NCBI RefSeq assembly: GCF_050589645.1
Contig: NZ_JBNGOQ010000002.1
Location: forward strand, 124,001-188,000
From: JBNGOQ01 sp050589645
GTDB taxonomy: Bacteria > Bacteroidota > Bacteroidia > Flavobacteriales > Flavobacteriaceae
Reading direction: 5' to 3'
DNA length: 64,000 nt
Shown here piece after piece: positions 8,047-17,152 of the stretch; position 1 is the first letter of the stretch; each line of letters starts with the position of its first letter. Under the pieces are notes generated by a model that worked only from the letters and a program-made list of their open reading frames with translations, was not told the DNA's origin and searched no databases. Made by a program: the position numbers and the translations under genes.

Positions 8047-9142
8047 TCAAGCTTCCTTTTGTCCCATCATCATGAGATAGGCCTTTAGGAAGGGGTTTAG
8101 CTCCCCGTCCATAACAGCGTCCACATTACCGGTTTCCTCGGCCGTGCGCACATCCTTTACCAGTTTATAGGGGTGCATGACGTAGTTCCGTATCTGAGAG
8201 CCCCATTCGATTTTCATCTTGGAGGATTCAATTTCGGCACGGGCCTCCTGCTTCTTGCGCAGTTCTATTTCGTACAATTGCGATTTCAACATTTTCAGGG
8301 CGGTGGCCCTGTTATCGTGCTGAGATCGGGAGTCCGAGCAGGAAATCTGTATCCCCGTGGGCAGGTGTACCAATTGCACCTTGGTTTCCACCTTGTTCAC
8401 ATTTTGGCCCCCGGCACCACTGGATCTGGCCGTGGTTATCTCAATATCTGAAGGATTGATGTCAATTTCGATGCTGTCGTCTACCAAGGGGTACACATAG
8501 ACCGATGCGAAGGAGGTATGGCGCTTGGCGTTACTGTCAAAAGGAGAAATCCTTACCAATCGGTGCACACCATTTTCACCCTTGAGCCAACCAAAGGCAA
8601 AATCCCCATCAATTTCCAGGGTAACCGTCTTTATTCCGGCCACATCGCCTTCCTGATAGTTGAGTTCCTTTACCTTGTAGCCGTTTTTTTCGCTCCACAT
8701 CATATACATCCGCATCAGCATGGCCGCCCAGTCGCAACTTTCCGTACCTCCCGCACCTGCGGTAATCTGAAGTACGGCGGTAAGGTCATCGCCTTCTTCC
8801 GAAAGCATGTTTTGGAACTCGAGCTGTTCAATGGATGTGACCGTTTTATCGAAATGTGTTTCCACTTCACTCTCGTTCACCTCGCCCTCCTTTTGGAACT
8901 CTAACAAGACCTCAAGGTCTCCGACCAGCGTTTTGGCCGCGTTAAAATCGTCTACCCATTTCTTTTTGGATTGGATAAACCGCATTTGTTCCTGGGCTTG
9001 CTGCGGATTGTCCCAAAAATCGGGCGCCAAGGTCTTCTCCTCCTCGTTTTCTATCTCAATAAGCTTGGCATCAATGTCAAAGATACCTCCTTAACGCACC
9101 AAGGCGCTCAATAAGATCTTTATGCTGATCCGTTGTAATCAT
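8047..9142 (-). CDS. prfB: Peptide chain release factor 2, with programmed +1 frameshift
   Basis: RF2, 364 residues after frameshifting; it ends translation at UGA and UAA. The zero-frame reading starts at the ATG 9140-9142, reaches CTT as codon 21 (9082-9080) and meets an in-frame TGA (9079-9077). Skipping one T gives GAC and the rest of the protein in the +1 frame. Main-frame motifs are the stop-codon-reading SPF (RISPFDSNAKRHTSF) and the catalytic GGQ (SSGAGGQNVNKVETKV). A shorter reading from a TTG at 9030 misses the N-terminus. Translation is autoregulated: low RF2 favours the shift. Confidence 0.95.
9076..9090 (-). promoter_or_regulatory. RF2 programmed +1 frameshift site
   Basis: On the minus strand the site reads AGGAGG TAT CTT TGA C: an internal Shine-Dalgarno sequence at 9086-9091, then the slippery CTT, the in-frame stop TGA and a following C. 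This is the same arrangement and spacing known from Escherichia coli prfB. Confidence 0.95.
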
Positions 9143-9296
9143 GAACTCAAATTTTGACCAAAAATACTACTCTTTTTAAGATTACCCTCAACCCGAACTC
9201 CTTTTTATGACCTCCCTTAAAGCTTCCTTTAGGCTTTTACCAACTTAAGGGTTTTTAATTGTTTTTTTATCTAAATTTAACGCCTAATCCGAACAC

Positions 9297-11696
9297 ATGC
9301 GAAAAACAATATACTTGCTCAGCTTTCTTATTGGTGCACAGACACTTTGCGGTCAATTTTCAAAAAACAAGGAGAATTTTCAGAAGTACGAAGGACTGTA
9401 CGACTTCTATTACGACCAGAAAACAGACAAGGTTTATCTAGAGGTAGACCAGCTGGAACAGGATTTTTTATACGTGTATGCACTCAGTAGTGGAATAGGA
9501 AGTAATGATATAGGTTTGGATAGGGGACAACTTGGAAATGAGCAAGTTGTATTTTTTAGGAGAGCGGGAAATAAGTTGTTGTTGGTGCAGCCGAACCTCA
9601 AGTTTAGGGCCTTGACAGAAAATGCCTTGGAGCGAAAATCGGTGGAACAGGCTTTCGCGAAATCCGTTCTTTTTGGCTTTAAGATCGAGGAGGAAACCGA
9701 CGGAACCTTTATTATAGATATTACCGACTTTCTTAAGCAGGACACTCATGGCGTATCGGCCAGATTGAAAGATGCGGACCAGGGCAACTATAGCCTGGAT
9801 AGTTCCAAGAGCGCTATGGCCCTGGAACGCACCAAGGCCTTTCCAAAGAATGTAGAGTTCGATGTGACCCTGACCTTTAAGGGCGAACCCAAAGGGGCTT
9901 ATATACGTTCCGTAACACCCAACCCCGGTTTGGTGACCGTGGCCCAACACCATTCCTTTATAGAATTACCGGATGGGGGATATAAAAAGAGAAAGTTCGA
10001 TTCGCGTTGTGGTTCCTATCCCTTTTCTTATTACGACTACGCCACCCCGGTACAGGAATCCATTCTAAAACGTTTTGTGACCCGGCATCGACTAGAGAAG
10101 AAAAACCCGGAGGCAACTGTAAGCGAGGCGGTGGAGCCTATCATTTATTATTTGGACAACGGTACGCCCGAGCCTGTGCGCTCTGCACTCTTGGAAGGTG
10201 GCGCATGGTGGAACCAGGCCTTTGAAGCCATTGGCTATACAAACGCCTTTCAATTAAAGATACTCCCAGATGACGCCGATCCCTTGGATGTCCGTTATAA
10301 TGTGATACAGTGGGTGCACCGGTCTACAAGGGGATGGAGTTACGGCAGCAGCATTACCGATCCACGCACGGGGGAGATCATTAAAGGTCACGTAAGTCTC
10401 GGGAGTTTGCGTATACGGCAGGATTTTTTGATCGCCCAGGCTCTGACCAACAAACCCTTTGCCGAACGGGATGACAATCACAAAGCACTTTTGGACCTTG
10501 CCCTTGCACGGATTCGCCAGCTTTCTGCCCATGAAATTGGACATACCCTAGGTTTTGCACACAATTTTGCCGCCAGTACCAATGGTAGGGCATCCGTTAT
10601 GGACTACCCGCACCCACAGTTCTCCCTAAACAATGGGGAGATCGATTTTTCCAGGGCGTACGATAACAAGATCGGGGCTTGGGACAAGGTCACCGTGGCT
10701 TATTCCTATACCGATTTCCCGGAAGGCACCGATGTAGAAAAGGGGCTGAACGCTATCTTGGCCAAGGCCCAATCCGATGGCCTTAGGTACATTTCGGACC
10801 AGGATGCCCGGCCCCAGGGAGGCGCGCATGCCCTGGCCCATTTATGGGACAACGGAAAAAGTGCAAGTCAGGAACTTCAAAAGGTTTTACAGGTGCGTGA
10901 GCAGGCCATAGCCAATTTTTCCATGGACAACATTCGCAGTTATGAGCCCAACTCGGTCCTGGAAGATGTTTTTGCACCACTATACTTCTTTCACCGATAC
11001 CAAACGGAAGCGGTGGCCAAGGTCGTAGGGGGGTTGGATTACAACTACGCGGTAAAAGGGGACGGCCAACTTACGGTGCGTACCGTTGCCAAGGACGTGC
11101 AGCAGGATGCCCTAAGCAGCATCATACAGACCCTGAACGCCGAACCTCTGGCCATTCCCAAGGAAAAATTAGCACTGTTCCCACCACGGGCCATAGGGTA
11201 TGGTAGAACACGGGAATCCTTCAAAGGCAAGACAGGCGTTTCCTTCGATGCGCTTTCGGCGCCTGAGACGGCTGCGGATATGACCCTGACCCTGTTGCTG
11301 CATCCAGAAAGGGCCTCGCGACTCATTCAACAAAAAGCCCTGGACCCTGATCAGTTGGGACTGGCAGAGGTTATGGACCAGCTTGTCAATGGCACGATCA
11401 AAAAATCCCATAAGGACGCCTATCTTAAAACGGTACAGACAAGCATCAATTTTGTAGTTCTGGACCATCTGATGCACTTGGCGGCCCATAAAGGGGTGCA
11501 CCCCCAAGTGAACGCCGTGGCCTTCCAAAAATTGGGGGAACTGAAGAAAGCGCTCACGGGAAGCGCATCGACCTTAGACCAAAAAGAAATGCTGAGACGT
11601 ATCAATGCCTTTGAAAAAAAACCGGATGCGTTTACACCGAGTCCATCGCCCAAAATTCCCGATGGCTCCCCTATAGGAATGGACTGCTTGCATTAA
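9297..11696 (+). CDS. Secreted zinc-dependent metalloprotease
   Basis: A 799-residue exported protein with a Sec signal peptide (about residues 1-20, ending LCGQ). The extended zinc motif HEIGHTLGFAHN at about residue 411 is the HExxHxxGxxH of metzincin peptidases, and a conserved SVMDYPHP Met-turn follows near residue 436. The long N-terminal region (QDFLYVYALSSGIGSNDIG) and overall length fit the bacterial DUF5117/DUF4953-type metalloproteases common in Bacteroidota. It is probably periplasmic or outer membrane; the substrate is unknown. The near-consensus box TAAATTTA at 9272-9279 lies 17 nt upstream. ltaE follows after 32 bp. Confidence 0.88.
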   Translation: MRKTIYLLSFLIGAQTLCGQFSKNKENFQKYEGLYDFYYDQKTDKVYLEVDQLEQDFLYVYALSSGIGSNDIGLDRGQLGNEQVVFFRRAGNKLLLVQPNLKFRALTENALERKSVEQAFAKSVLFGFKIEEETDGTFIIDITDFLKQDTHGVSARLKDADQGNYSLDSSKSAMALERTKAFPKNVEFDVTLTFKGEPKGAYIRSVTPNPGLVTVAQHHSFIELPDGGYKKRKFDSRCGSYPFSYYDYATPVQESILKRFVTRHRLEKKNPEATVSEAVEPIIYYLDNGTPEPVRSALLEGGAWWNQAFEAIGYTNAFQLKILPDDADPLDVRYNVIQWVHRSTRGWSYGSSITDPRTGEIIKGHVSLGSLRIRQDFLIAQALTNKPFAERDDNHKALLDLALARIRQLSAHEIGHTLGFAHNFAASTNGRASVMDYPHPQFSLNNGEIDFSRAYDNKIGAWDKVTVAYSYTDFPEGTDVEKGLNAILAKAQSDGLRYISDQDARPQGGAHALAHLWDNGKSASQELQKVLQVREQAIANFSMDNIRSYEPNSVLEDVFAPLYFFHRYQTEAVAKVVGGLDYNYAVKGDGQLTVRTVAKDVQQDALSSIIQTLNAEPLAIPKEKLALFPPRAIGYGRTRESFKGKTGVSFDALSAPETAADMTLTLLLHPERASRLIQQKALDPDQLGLAEVMDQLVNGTIKKSHKDAYLKTVQTSINFVVLDHLMHLAAHKGVHPQVNAVAFQKLGELKKALTGSASTLDQKEMLRRINAFEKKPDAFTPSPSPKIPDGSPIGMDCLH

Positions 11697-11728
11697 AAAA
11701 TTGACAAACAAATAATACCAGGAACAAA

Positions 11729-12751
11729 TTGGAAATAAATTTAATAAGCGATACGGTCACCAGGCCCACCCCCCAAATGCTGAAGGCCATGATGGAAGCA
11801 GAAGTTGGAGACGATGTTTTTAAAGCGGACCCTACGGTAAATGCCTTGGAGGCAAGGGCCGCAGCGATGTTCGGGAGGGAGGCCGCCCTGTTTTTCCCCA
11901 GTGGCTCCATGGCCAACCAAACGGCTATAAAACTGCATACCCAACAGGGCGAACAGCTTATTTGCGACAAATATGCCCACGTTTACAACTATGAGGGCGG
12001 TGGGGTAAGTTTCAATAGTGGGGTTTCCTGTAAGCTGGTGGACGGCGATAGGGGCATGATGACCGCTGCCCAGGTAGAGGAGGCCATTAATCCGCCCGAT
12101 TTTTACCACAGCCCGTTGACCTCCTTGGTGTGTGTAGAAAATACCACGAACAAGGGCGGAGGGGCCTGTTGGGATTTTGAGGAATTGAAAAGGATAAGGC
12201 AGGTCTGTGATGTACATGGCCTCAAATATCATTTGGACGGCGCGCGCCTGTGGAACGCCCTGGTGGCCAAAAACGAGTCGGCCCTACAGTACGGCGAACT
12301 GTTCGATACCATTAGTGTTTGCCTCAGCAAAGGGCTGGGTTGCCCTGTTGGTTCCCTGCTGATAGGAGATCATGACCATATCCAAAAGGCCATACGGGTG
12401 CGCAAGGTACTGGGAGGCGGCATGCGACAGGCAGGGTTCCTGGCAGCCGCCGGATTGTACGCCTTGGAAAACAACATACAACGTCTGGAGGAAGATCACC
12501 AACGGGCCAGGGAAATAGGGGAGGTGTTGCAAAAGCTGTCCTTCATCAGCAAGGTAGAGCCCATAGAGACCAATATCATCATCTTCGAAATTGATGAAAA
12601 CCATATGAGTGGAGACACTTTTGTGGAAAAGCTCAAGGAAAAGGGGATACTCATTATCGGAATGGGACAGGGCAAGTTACGGATCGTAACACATCTTGAC
12701 TACACGAAGGCCATGCATACTGCACTGCTGACGGTCCTGAAAGAACTATAG
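11729..12751 (+). CDS. ltaE: Low-specificity L-threonine aldolase
   Basis: A 340-residue PLP enzyme that splits L-threonine or allo-threonine into glycine and acetaldehyde. Motifs are the N-terminal NLISDTVTRPTP, GDDVFKADPTVNALE, FPSGSMANQTA, HLDGARLWNA (PLP Asp and Arg) and SLSKGLGCPVGS with the PLP-binding Lys at about 200. The start codon is TTG at 11729; no in-frame ATG lies between the upstream stop and the conserved beginning. It lies 32 bp after the metalloprotease gene and is probably co-transcribed. Its 3' end overlaps the end of the convergent DUF1508 gene by 6 bp. Confidence 0.92.
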   Translation: MEINLISDTVTRPTPQMLKAMMEAEVGDDVFKADPTVNALEARAAAMFGREAALFFPSGSMANQTAIKLHTQQGEQLICDKYAHVYNYEGGGVSFNSGVSCKLVDGDRGMMTAAQVEEAINPPDFYHSPLTSLVCVENTTNKGGGACWDFEELKRIRQVCDVHGLKYHLDGARLWNALVAKNESALQYGELFDTISVCLSKGLGCPVGSLLIGDHDHIQKAIRVRKVLGGGMRQAGFLAAAGLYALENNIQRLEEDHQRAREIGEVLQKLSFISKVEPIETNIIIFEIDENHMSGDTFVEKLKEKGILIIGMGQGKLRIVTHLDYTKAMHTALLTVLKEL

Positions 12752-13069
12752 GGCATTGGTATCGGCCAGGGCGGCGATTCGGATTTTGAGGTTCTTGATC
12801 CCATTCTCCATGCCCGCTTCGGAACCGTAGGTCTGACTGCTGCCAATGACTTTTCCGCTGCGATCCTTCAGGTTGAAGAGAAACTTGCCGCTATGGTCCG
12901 TTTTTCGTTCAAAGACGGACGCACTTTCCATCATGGGACTCAGGCCTACCACCGTTTTCTGTATCGTTTCCTTATCTGGAAAATGGACGCTTTTCAACAA
13001 TATTTTTCCGCCAGTGGTCCTCAGGTTGAACCTATAGGTATTATCTTTTTCTTTTTTTATTTCGATCAT
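12746..13069 (-). CDS. DUF1508 (YegP-like) protein
   Basis: A 107-residue protein with two tandem copies of the DUF1508 repeat: YRFNLRTTGGKILLKS (about 11-26) and GKFLFNLKDRSGKVIGSS (about 63-80). Each is followed by a short helix. YegP-like proteins are small cytosolic proteins of unknown function. I chose the ATG at 13069 (MIEIKKEKDN), where the repeat begins; an open frame of 46 more codons upstream is not protein-like. It overlaps the end of ltaE. Confidence 0.85.
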   Translation of the reverse strand: MIEIKKEKDNTYRFNLRTTGGKILLKSVHFPDKETIQKTVVGLSPMMESASVFERKTDHSGKFLFNLKDRSGKVIGSSQTYGSEAGMENGIKNLKIRIAALADTNAL

Positions 13070-13383
13070 AGCAAAGGGCCCTTGTCTTAAATGTACGATA
13101 TTTTTACCGAAGCCTGTCCCCGGGATTTTATGAAAAATTGTGCATTTCATCGATAATTTATAGCTTTTATCGATGATTTCCTTACATTTAGGACGGTTGA
13201 TGACCAAAATTCAGTTCAAGGCTGCAGTAATTTATCCCGTACTGCCAGAAAAAAGACAACGAGAACACTAACCAACCTGAAAAAGGACTTCATTCCGATT
13301 AAATCGGGGTTTGAGGTCCTTTTGTCTTGGGCACTACCAGAAGCCAGGCCCTGGCCTGGAAAGGGATTGAAACGCGTACCTCT
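13070..13383. other. Intergenic stretch of 314 bp
   Basis: Apart from the hairpin at 13281-13323 and the 12-mer ACTAACCAACCT at 13267-13278, I see no gene or repeat. The first part must hold the promoter of the DUF1508 gene, but no exact TAnnTTTG box was found. Confidence 0.5.
13281..13323 (-). terminator. Long hairpin, probable terminator of the YbaB gene
   Basis: Outer stem AAAAGGAC/GTCCTTTT with inner stem CCGATT/AATCGG (13295-13300 and 13302-13307). On the minus strand it is followed by a T-run, about 60 nt after the YbaB stop. Preceded on the plus strand by ACTAACCAACCT, a 12-mer also found beside another terminator at 28040-28051. Confidence 0.6.
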
Positions 13384-13710
13384 TTATTTAAAAAGGCCGT
13401 CCATCCCGGGAATATTGGGCATGCCTTCTTTGGCCACTGCGGCCAATTCCGCTTCCTGCACTGCCGTGGCCTTTTCGATGGCCTTGTTAAGGGTAAGGAT
13501 CAAATAGTCTTCCAATTGTTCTTTATCTTTCAATAGACTATCGTCCATTTCAATTTTCTTTATGGTCCTATTCGCCGTAAGGGTCACCTTTACCAAGTCG
13601 TCCGAGGAGCGCTCTTCCAGTGTTACCGTATGTAAACGTTCCTTGGTCTGCTTCACCTTTTCCTTGGTTTCCTTTAGCTTCCCCATCATACCCATTAAAT
13701 CTCCAAACAT
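13384..13710 (-). CDS. YbaB/EbfC family nucleoid-associated protein
   Basis: A 108-residue member of the YbaB/EbfC family, small dimeric DNA-binding proteins. It begins MFGDLMGMMGKLKETKEKVKQ, an N-terminal amphipathic helix with a Met-rich start. VKVTLTANRTIKKIEMDDSLL forms the central strands and DYLILTLNKAIEKATAVQ the C-terminal helix. I chose the ATG at 13710; longer readings add a hydrophobic stretch alien to the family and cross the promoter box. It is not next to dnaX or recR, the usual neighbours in other phyla. Confidence 0.88.
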   Translation of the reverse strand: MFGDLMGMMGKLKETKEKVKQTKERLHTVTLEERSSDDLVKVTLTANRTIKKIEMDDSLLKDKEQLEDYLILTLNKAIEKATAVQEAELAAVAKEGMPNIPGMDGLFK

Positions 13711-13737
13711 ATCTATGCGTTTTAGAATTGCTATAGG

Positions 13738-13745
13738 CAAAATTA
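13738..13745 (-). promoter_or_regulatory. -7 promoter box TAATTTTG for the YbaB gene
   Basis: Exact TAnnTTTG on the minus strand, ending 27 nt before the ATG at 13710. It supports the shorter start. Confidence 0.5.
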
Positions 13746-13782
13746 GTAAATTGCCCGCAAAATCCATTTAACGATTCCTACT

Positions 13783-15909
13783 ATGAAATACCCTACTGTT
13801 CTTTTATTAAGTGTTATTTTAGCGGCCTCTTGCCAAAATCAAAAAAAGGATATGCCTGCATTGGAAACCCCGACCGCCAAGAAAATACCCAAGGAACTTA
13901 GCTTGCACGGAGATGTAAGGGTAGACGATTACTATTGGATGAATCAAAGGGAAGACCCGGAGGTTATAGCGTACCTGGAAAGCGAAAATGCCTATTACAA
14001 TACGCTTACGGCCCATACCAAGGATTTTCAGGAGGAACTCTTCCAGGAAATGAAATCGCGCATCAAGGAAGATGATTCCTCGGTGCCCTACAAACAAAAT
14101 GGCTATTGGTACATTACGCGATACGAGACCGGGAAGGAATACCCCATTTATTCCCGAAAAAAGGAAAGCTTGGAGGCCAAGGAGGAAATCATATTCAACT
14201 GCAACGAGTTGGCCAAGGGACACGAGTTCTTTAATCTGAGGGGCGTAACGGTAAGTCCGGACAATACCATGGCCGCCTTTGGCACGGATACGGTTTCTCG
14301 CAGACAGTACCATATTCAGATCAAAAACCTGGTCACCGGGGAAGTCTATCCGGACAAGATCGAAAATACCACAGGGAGTGCGGTATGGGCCAGTGATAAC
14401 AAAACCTTGTTCTACACCAAGAAAGATCCCGTAACCTTGAGGTCTGACAAAATATACAAACACAAACTGGGAACATCGGCAGACGAGGACGTGCTGGTCT
14501 TCCATGAGGCGGACGAAACTTTTGGCACCTATGTGTATAAATCCAAGTCCAAGAAGTATATTATTATTGGGTCCTACAGTACGCTTACTTCCGATTTTAG
14601 GATACTCAAGGCCGATGAGCCCGATGGGGAATTTCGTTCCTTTTCACCTAGGGAACGGGGTTTGGAATATTCCATCTACCATTATGGGAGCGACTTTTAC
14701 GTACTGACCAATAAGGATGGGGCCACTAATTTTAAGTTGATGCGCGTAGGAGAGGACAATACCGCTGCCGAGTTCTGGGAAGAGTTTATTCCCCATCGGG
14801 AAGATGTGCTCCTTGAAGATATTGATATTTTCAAGGACTACTATGTGCTTTCCGAGCGCGACAATGGCCTGAACAAATTGAAGATTACCCGTTGGGACAA
14901 CAAAGACAGCTACTATTTGCCCTTTGACAATGAGACCTATATCGCCTACGCCTATACCAATCCGGACTTTGATACCGAATATTTGCGCTATGTCTACAAT
15001 GCCATGACCTCGCCCTACTCGATCATAGACCTCAACATGCGCACTAAGGAAAAGGAGGTTAAAAAAGAGCAGGAAGTATTGGGCGGCAAGTACAAAAAGG
15101 AGAACTATACCTCCGAACGTGTTTGGGCCACCGCCAGGGATGGTGTTAAGGTGCCTATATCCCTCGTCTATCACAAGAACACCGAACTCAACGAGGATAC
15201 CCCGCTTTTTCAATACGCCTACGGTTCCTATGGCAGTACTTCGGACCCTTACTTTTCAACGGTTAGGTTAAGCCTGTTGGATAGGGGGTACGTCTACGCC
15301 ATTGCCCATGTAAGGGGTGGCCAGTACCTGGGTAGACCTTGGTACGAGGACGGGAAACTGTTAAAGAAGAAAAATACGTTTACCGACTTTATAGATTGTT
15401 CCAAGTTTCTTATTGAAAACAAGTATACAAGTCCGTCGCACCACTACGCCTACGGGGGATCTGCAGGCGGGTTGCTCATGGGCGCCGTGGTGAACATGGC
15501 CCCGGAATTGTACAATGGGGTCATTGCAGCGGTACCCTTTGTGGATGTGGTCACTACCATGTTGGATGATTCCATTCCCTTGACCACGGGGGAATATGAT
15601 GAATGGGGCAACCCCAATGACAAGGAATATTACGATTATATGAAATCCTATTCGCCCTATGACAACGTAAAGGCCATGGACTACCCCAACCTCTATGTTT
15701 CTACGGGCCTGCACGATTCGCAAGTGCAGTATTGGGAACCCGCCAAATGGGTGGCCAAGCTCAGGGAATATAAAACAGACAACAACCTGTTGTTTTTGGA
15801 TACCAATATGGATGCGGGCCATGGCGGCGCTTCGGGAAGGTTCGAGGCGCTCAAGGAAACCGCCAAGGAATATGCTTTTTTACTCGATTTGGAAGGTAAA
15901 ACCCCCTAA
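13783..15909 (+). CDS. S9 family peptidase, oligopeptidase B-like lipoprotein
   Basis: A 708-residue prolyl-oligopeptidase-family serine peptidase with a lipoprotein signal (LLLSVILAASC). The N-terminal beta-propeller starts VDDYYWMNQREDPEV, typical of oligopeptidase B/prolyl oligopeptidase. The C-terminal alpha/beta hydrolase domain has the catalytic Ser in YGGSAGG (about 559), Asp in GLHDSQV (about 645) and His in DAGHGG (about 679). It cleaves short peptides, probably after Arg/Lys if it is a true oligopeptidase B. It should sit on the periplasmic face of a membrane. Confidence 0.9.
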   Translation: MKYPTVLLLSVILAASCQNQKKDMPALETPTAKKIPKELSLHGDVRVDDYYWMNQREDPEVIAYLESENAYYNTLTAHTKDFQEELFQEMKSRIKEDDSSVPYKQNGYWYITRYETGKEYPIYSRKKESLEAKEEIIFNCNELAKGHEFFNLRGVTVSPDNTMAAFGTDTVSRRQYHIQIKNLVTGEVYPDKIENTTGSAVWASDNKTLFYTKKDPVTLRSDKIYKHKLGTSADEDVLVFHEADETFGTYVYKSKSKKYIIIGSYSTLTSDFRILKADEPDGEFRSFSPRERGLEYSIYHYGSDFYVLTNKDGATNFKLMRVGEDNTAAEFWEEFIPHREDVLLEDIDIFKDYYVLSERDNGLNKLKITRWDNKDSYYLPFDNETYIAYAYTNPDFDTEYLRYVYNAMTSPYSIIDLNMRTKEKEVKKEQEVLGGKYKKENYTSERVWATARDGVKVPISLVYHKNTELNEDTPLFQYAYGSYGSTSDPYFSTVRLSLLDRGYVYAIAHVRGGQYLGRPWYEDGKLLKKKNTFTDFIDCSKFLIENKYTSPSHHYAYGGSAGGLLMGAVVNMAPELYNGVIAAVPFVDVVTTMLDDSIPLTTGEYDEWGNPNDKEYYDYMKSYSPYDNVKAMDYPNLYVSTGLHDSQVQYWEPAKWVAKLREYKTDNNLLFLDTNMDAGHGGASGRFEALKETAKEYAFLLDLEGKTP

Positions 15910-15923
15910 TTCAAAAAAAGTAT

Positions 15924-15931
15924 TAATTTTG
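15924..15931 (+). promoter_or_regulatory. -7 promoter box TAATTTTG
   Basis: Exact TAnnTTTG, ending 58 nt before the cysteine-synthase-like gene at 15990, so the leader would be about 50 nt. Confidence 0.5.
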
Positions 15932-15989
15932 TCACCGAAATATGTTCGTTCCCTTGGGCAACATCTTTCCTTAACCTATACAGCCAGCA

Positions 15990-17030
15990 ATGGAAGATAA
16001 GATAGATGCTTACACCAATATCCTAGAACTCATAGGAAACACCCCCTTAATCAAGTTGAACAGAATAGCCGAAAACCTTAGCGGTAATTTTTATGCCAAG
16101 GTAGAGGCTTTCAACCCCGGACACTCCTCAAAGGACCGTATTGCCGCCTATATCATCGAAGAGGCGGAACGCAAGGGGATTTTGACCGAAGGGAGTACCA
16201 TTATAGAGACCACCTCCGGGAATACGGGCTTTAGCATAGCCATGGTAAGCATTATTAAGGGCTATGACTGCATTTTAGCGGTCAGTTCCAAATCGTCACA
16301 GGATAAGATTGACATGTTGCGCTCTATGGGCGCCAAAGTATATATCTGTCCCGCCCATGTTAGCGCAGACGATCCCCGTTCCTATTACCAGGTGGCCAAA
16401 AGGCTGCACGAGGAGACCAAGGGATCCATTTATATCAACCAGTATTTCAATGATTTGAACATAGAGGCGCATTACAAGACCACAGGTCCTGAAATTTGGA
16501 AACAGACCCGCGGAAAAATTACCCACCTCATAGCCTGTAGCGGTACCGGGGGCACTATTTCGGGTACCTCACGTTATCTAAAGGAACAAAACCCGGATAT
16601 TCAGGTCATTGGGGTAGATGCGTATGGTTCCGTGCTTAAAAAATACCACGAGACCCAGGAATTGGATACCAATGAGATCTATCCCTACCGCATTGAAGGA
16701 TTGGGCAAAAATCTAATACCAACGGCCACTGATTTTAACTGTATAGACGAGTTTATCAAGGTTACCGATGAGGAAAGCGCACATACCGCAAGGGAAATAG
16801 CACGATCCGAAGGGATGTTCGTAGGCTATACCAGTGGAGCTGTAATGCAGGCGGTAAAGCAGTTGGACGAAGAGGGTACATTTAATGAGGACAGCAATGT
16901 GGTTGTTATCTTCCCTGACCACGGTTCCAGATATATGAGCAAGGTTTATAGCGACCAGTGGATGAACGATCAAGGTTTCTTTGACAGTAAGAGCGAAGAG
17001 GCGGTGCAGCGTGTAGAGTTCATCAAATAA
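15990..17030 (+). CDS. Cysteine synthase-like PLP enzyme, candidate cysteate synthase
   Basis: A 346-residue fold-type II PLP enzyme of the cysteine synthase/cystathionine beta-synthase family. The PLP Lys48 lies in NPGHSSKDR, the substrate loop is TSGNTG at 75-80 and the phosphate loop GTGGT near 185. The C-terminal PDHGSRYMSKVYSDQWM resembles cystathionine beta-synthase more than CysK. The active-site lead NPGHSSKDR differs from the NPxGSVKDR of true CysK. It sits directly before an alpha-oxoamine synthase, an arrangement expected of capnine biosynthesis, where a cysteate synthase makes cysteate from phosphoserine and sulfite. Ordinary cysteine or cystathionine synthesis remains possible. 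Confidence 0.8.
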   Translation: MEDKIDAYTNILELIGNTPLIKLNRIAENLSGNFYAKVEAFNPGHSSKDRIAAYIIEEAERKGILTEGSTIIETTSGNTGFSIAMVSIIKGYDCILAVSSKSSQDKIDMLRSMGAKVYICPAHVSADDPRSYYQVAKRLHEETKGSIYINQYFNDLNIEAHYKTTGPEIWKQTRGKITHLIACSGTGGTISGTSRYLKEQNPDIQVIGVDAYGSVLKKYHETQELDTNEIYPYRIEGLGKNLIPTATDFNCIDEFIKVTDEESAHTAREIARSEGMFVGYTSGAVMQAVKQLDEEGTFNEDSNVVVIFPDHGSRYMSKVYSDQWMNDQGFFDSKSEEAVQRVEFIK

Positions 17031-17053
17031 TCGCTTTCGAAAACGATATGGGA

Positions 17054-17084
17054 AGCAGCGCTCCGCACGGTCGCTGCTTTTTTT
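17054..17084 (+). terminator. Rho-independent terminator
   Basis: AGCAGCG, an 11-base loop, CGCTGCT, then a run of seven T. It lies between the cysteine-synthase-like gene and the oxoamine synthase, which has its own promoter box. Confidence 0.8.
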
Positions 17085-17122
17085 GCGCCTAAAATAATTT
17101 ATGAATGCTTGGCAAAAATATA

Positions 17123-17130
17123 TACTTTTG
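17123..17130 (+). promoter_or_regulatory. -7 promoter box TACTTTTG
   Basis: Exact TAnnTTTG ending 22 nt before the ATG at 17153. With the terminator before it, the oxoamine synthase can be expressed separately from the upstream gene. Confidence 0.6.
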
Positions 17131-17152
17131 CAGTTAAACCAATCTAGGCTTA

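Noticed and set aside
8518..8904. 128-codon plus-strand frame inside prfB
   Set aside because: Antisense shadow of a well-supported gene.
13070..13207. 46-codon N-terminal extension of the DUF1508 protein
   Set aside because: The extra residues do not belong to the two-repeat family, and the ATG at 13069 matches its usual beginning.
15361..15822. 153-codon minus-strand frame inside the S9 peptidase gene
   Set aside because: Antisense shadow across the catalytic domain of a clear gene.
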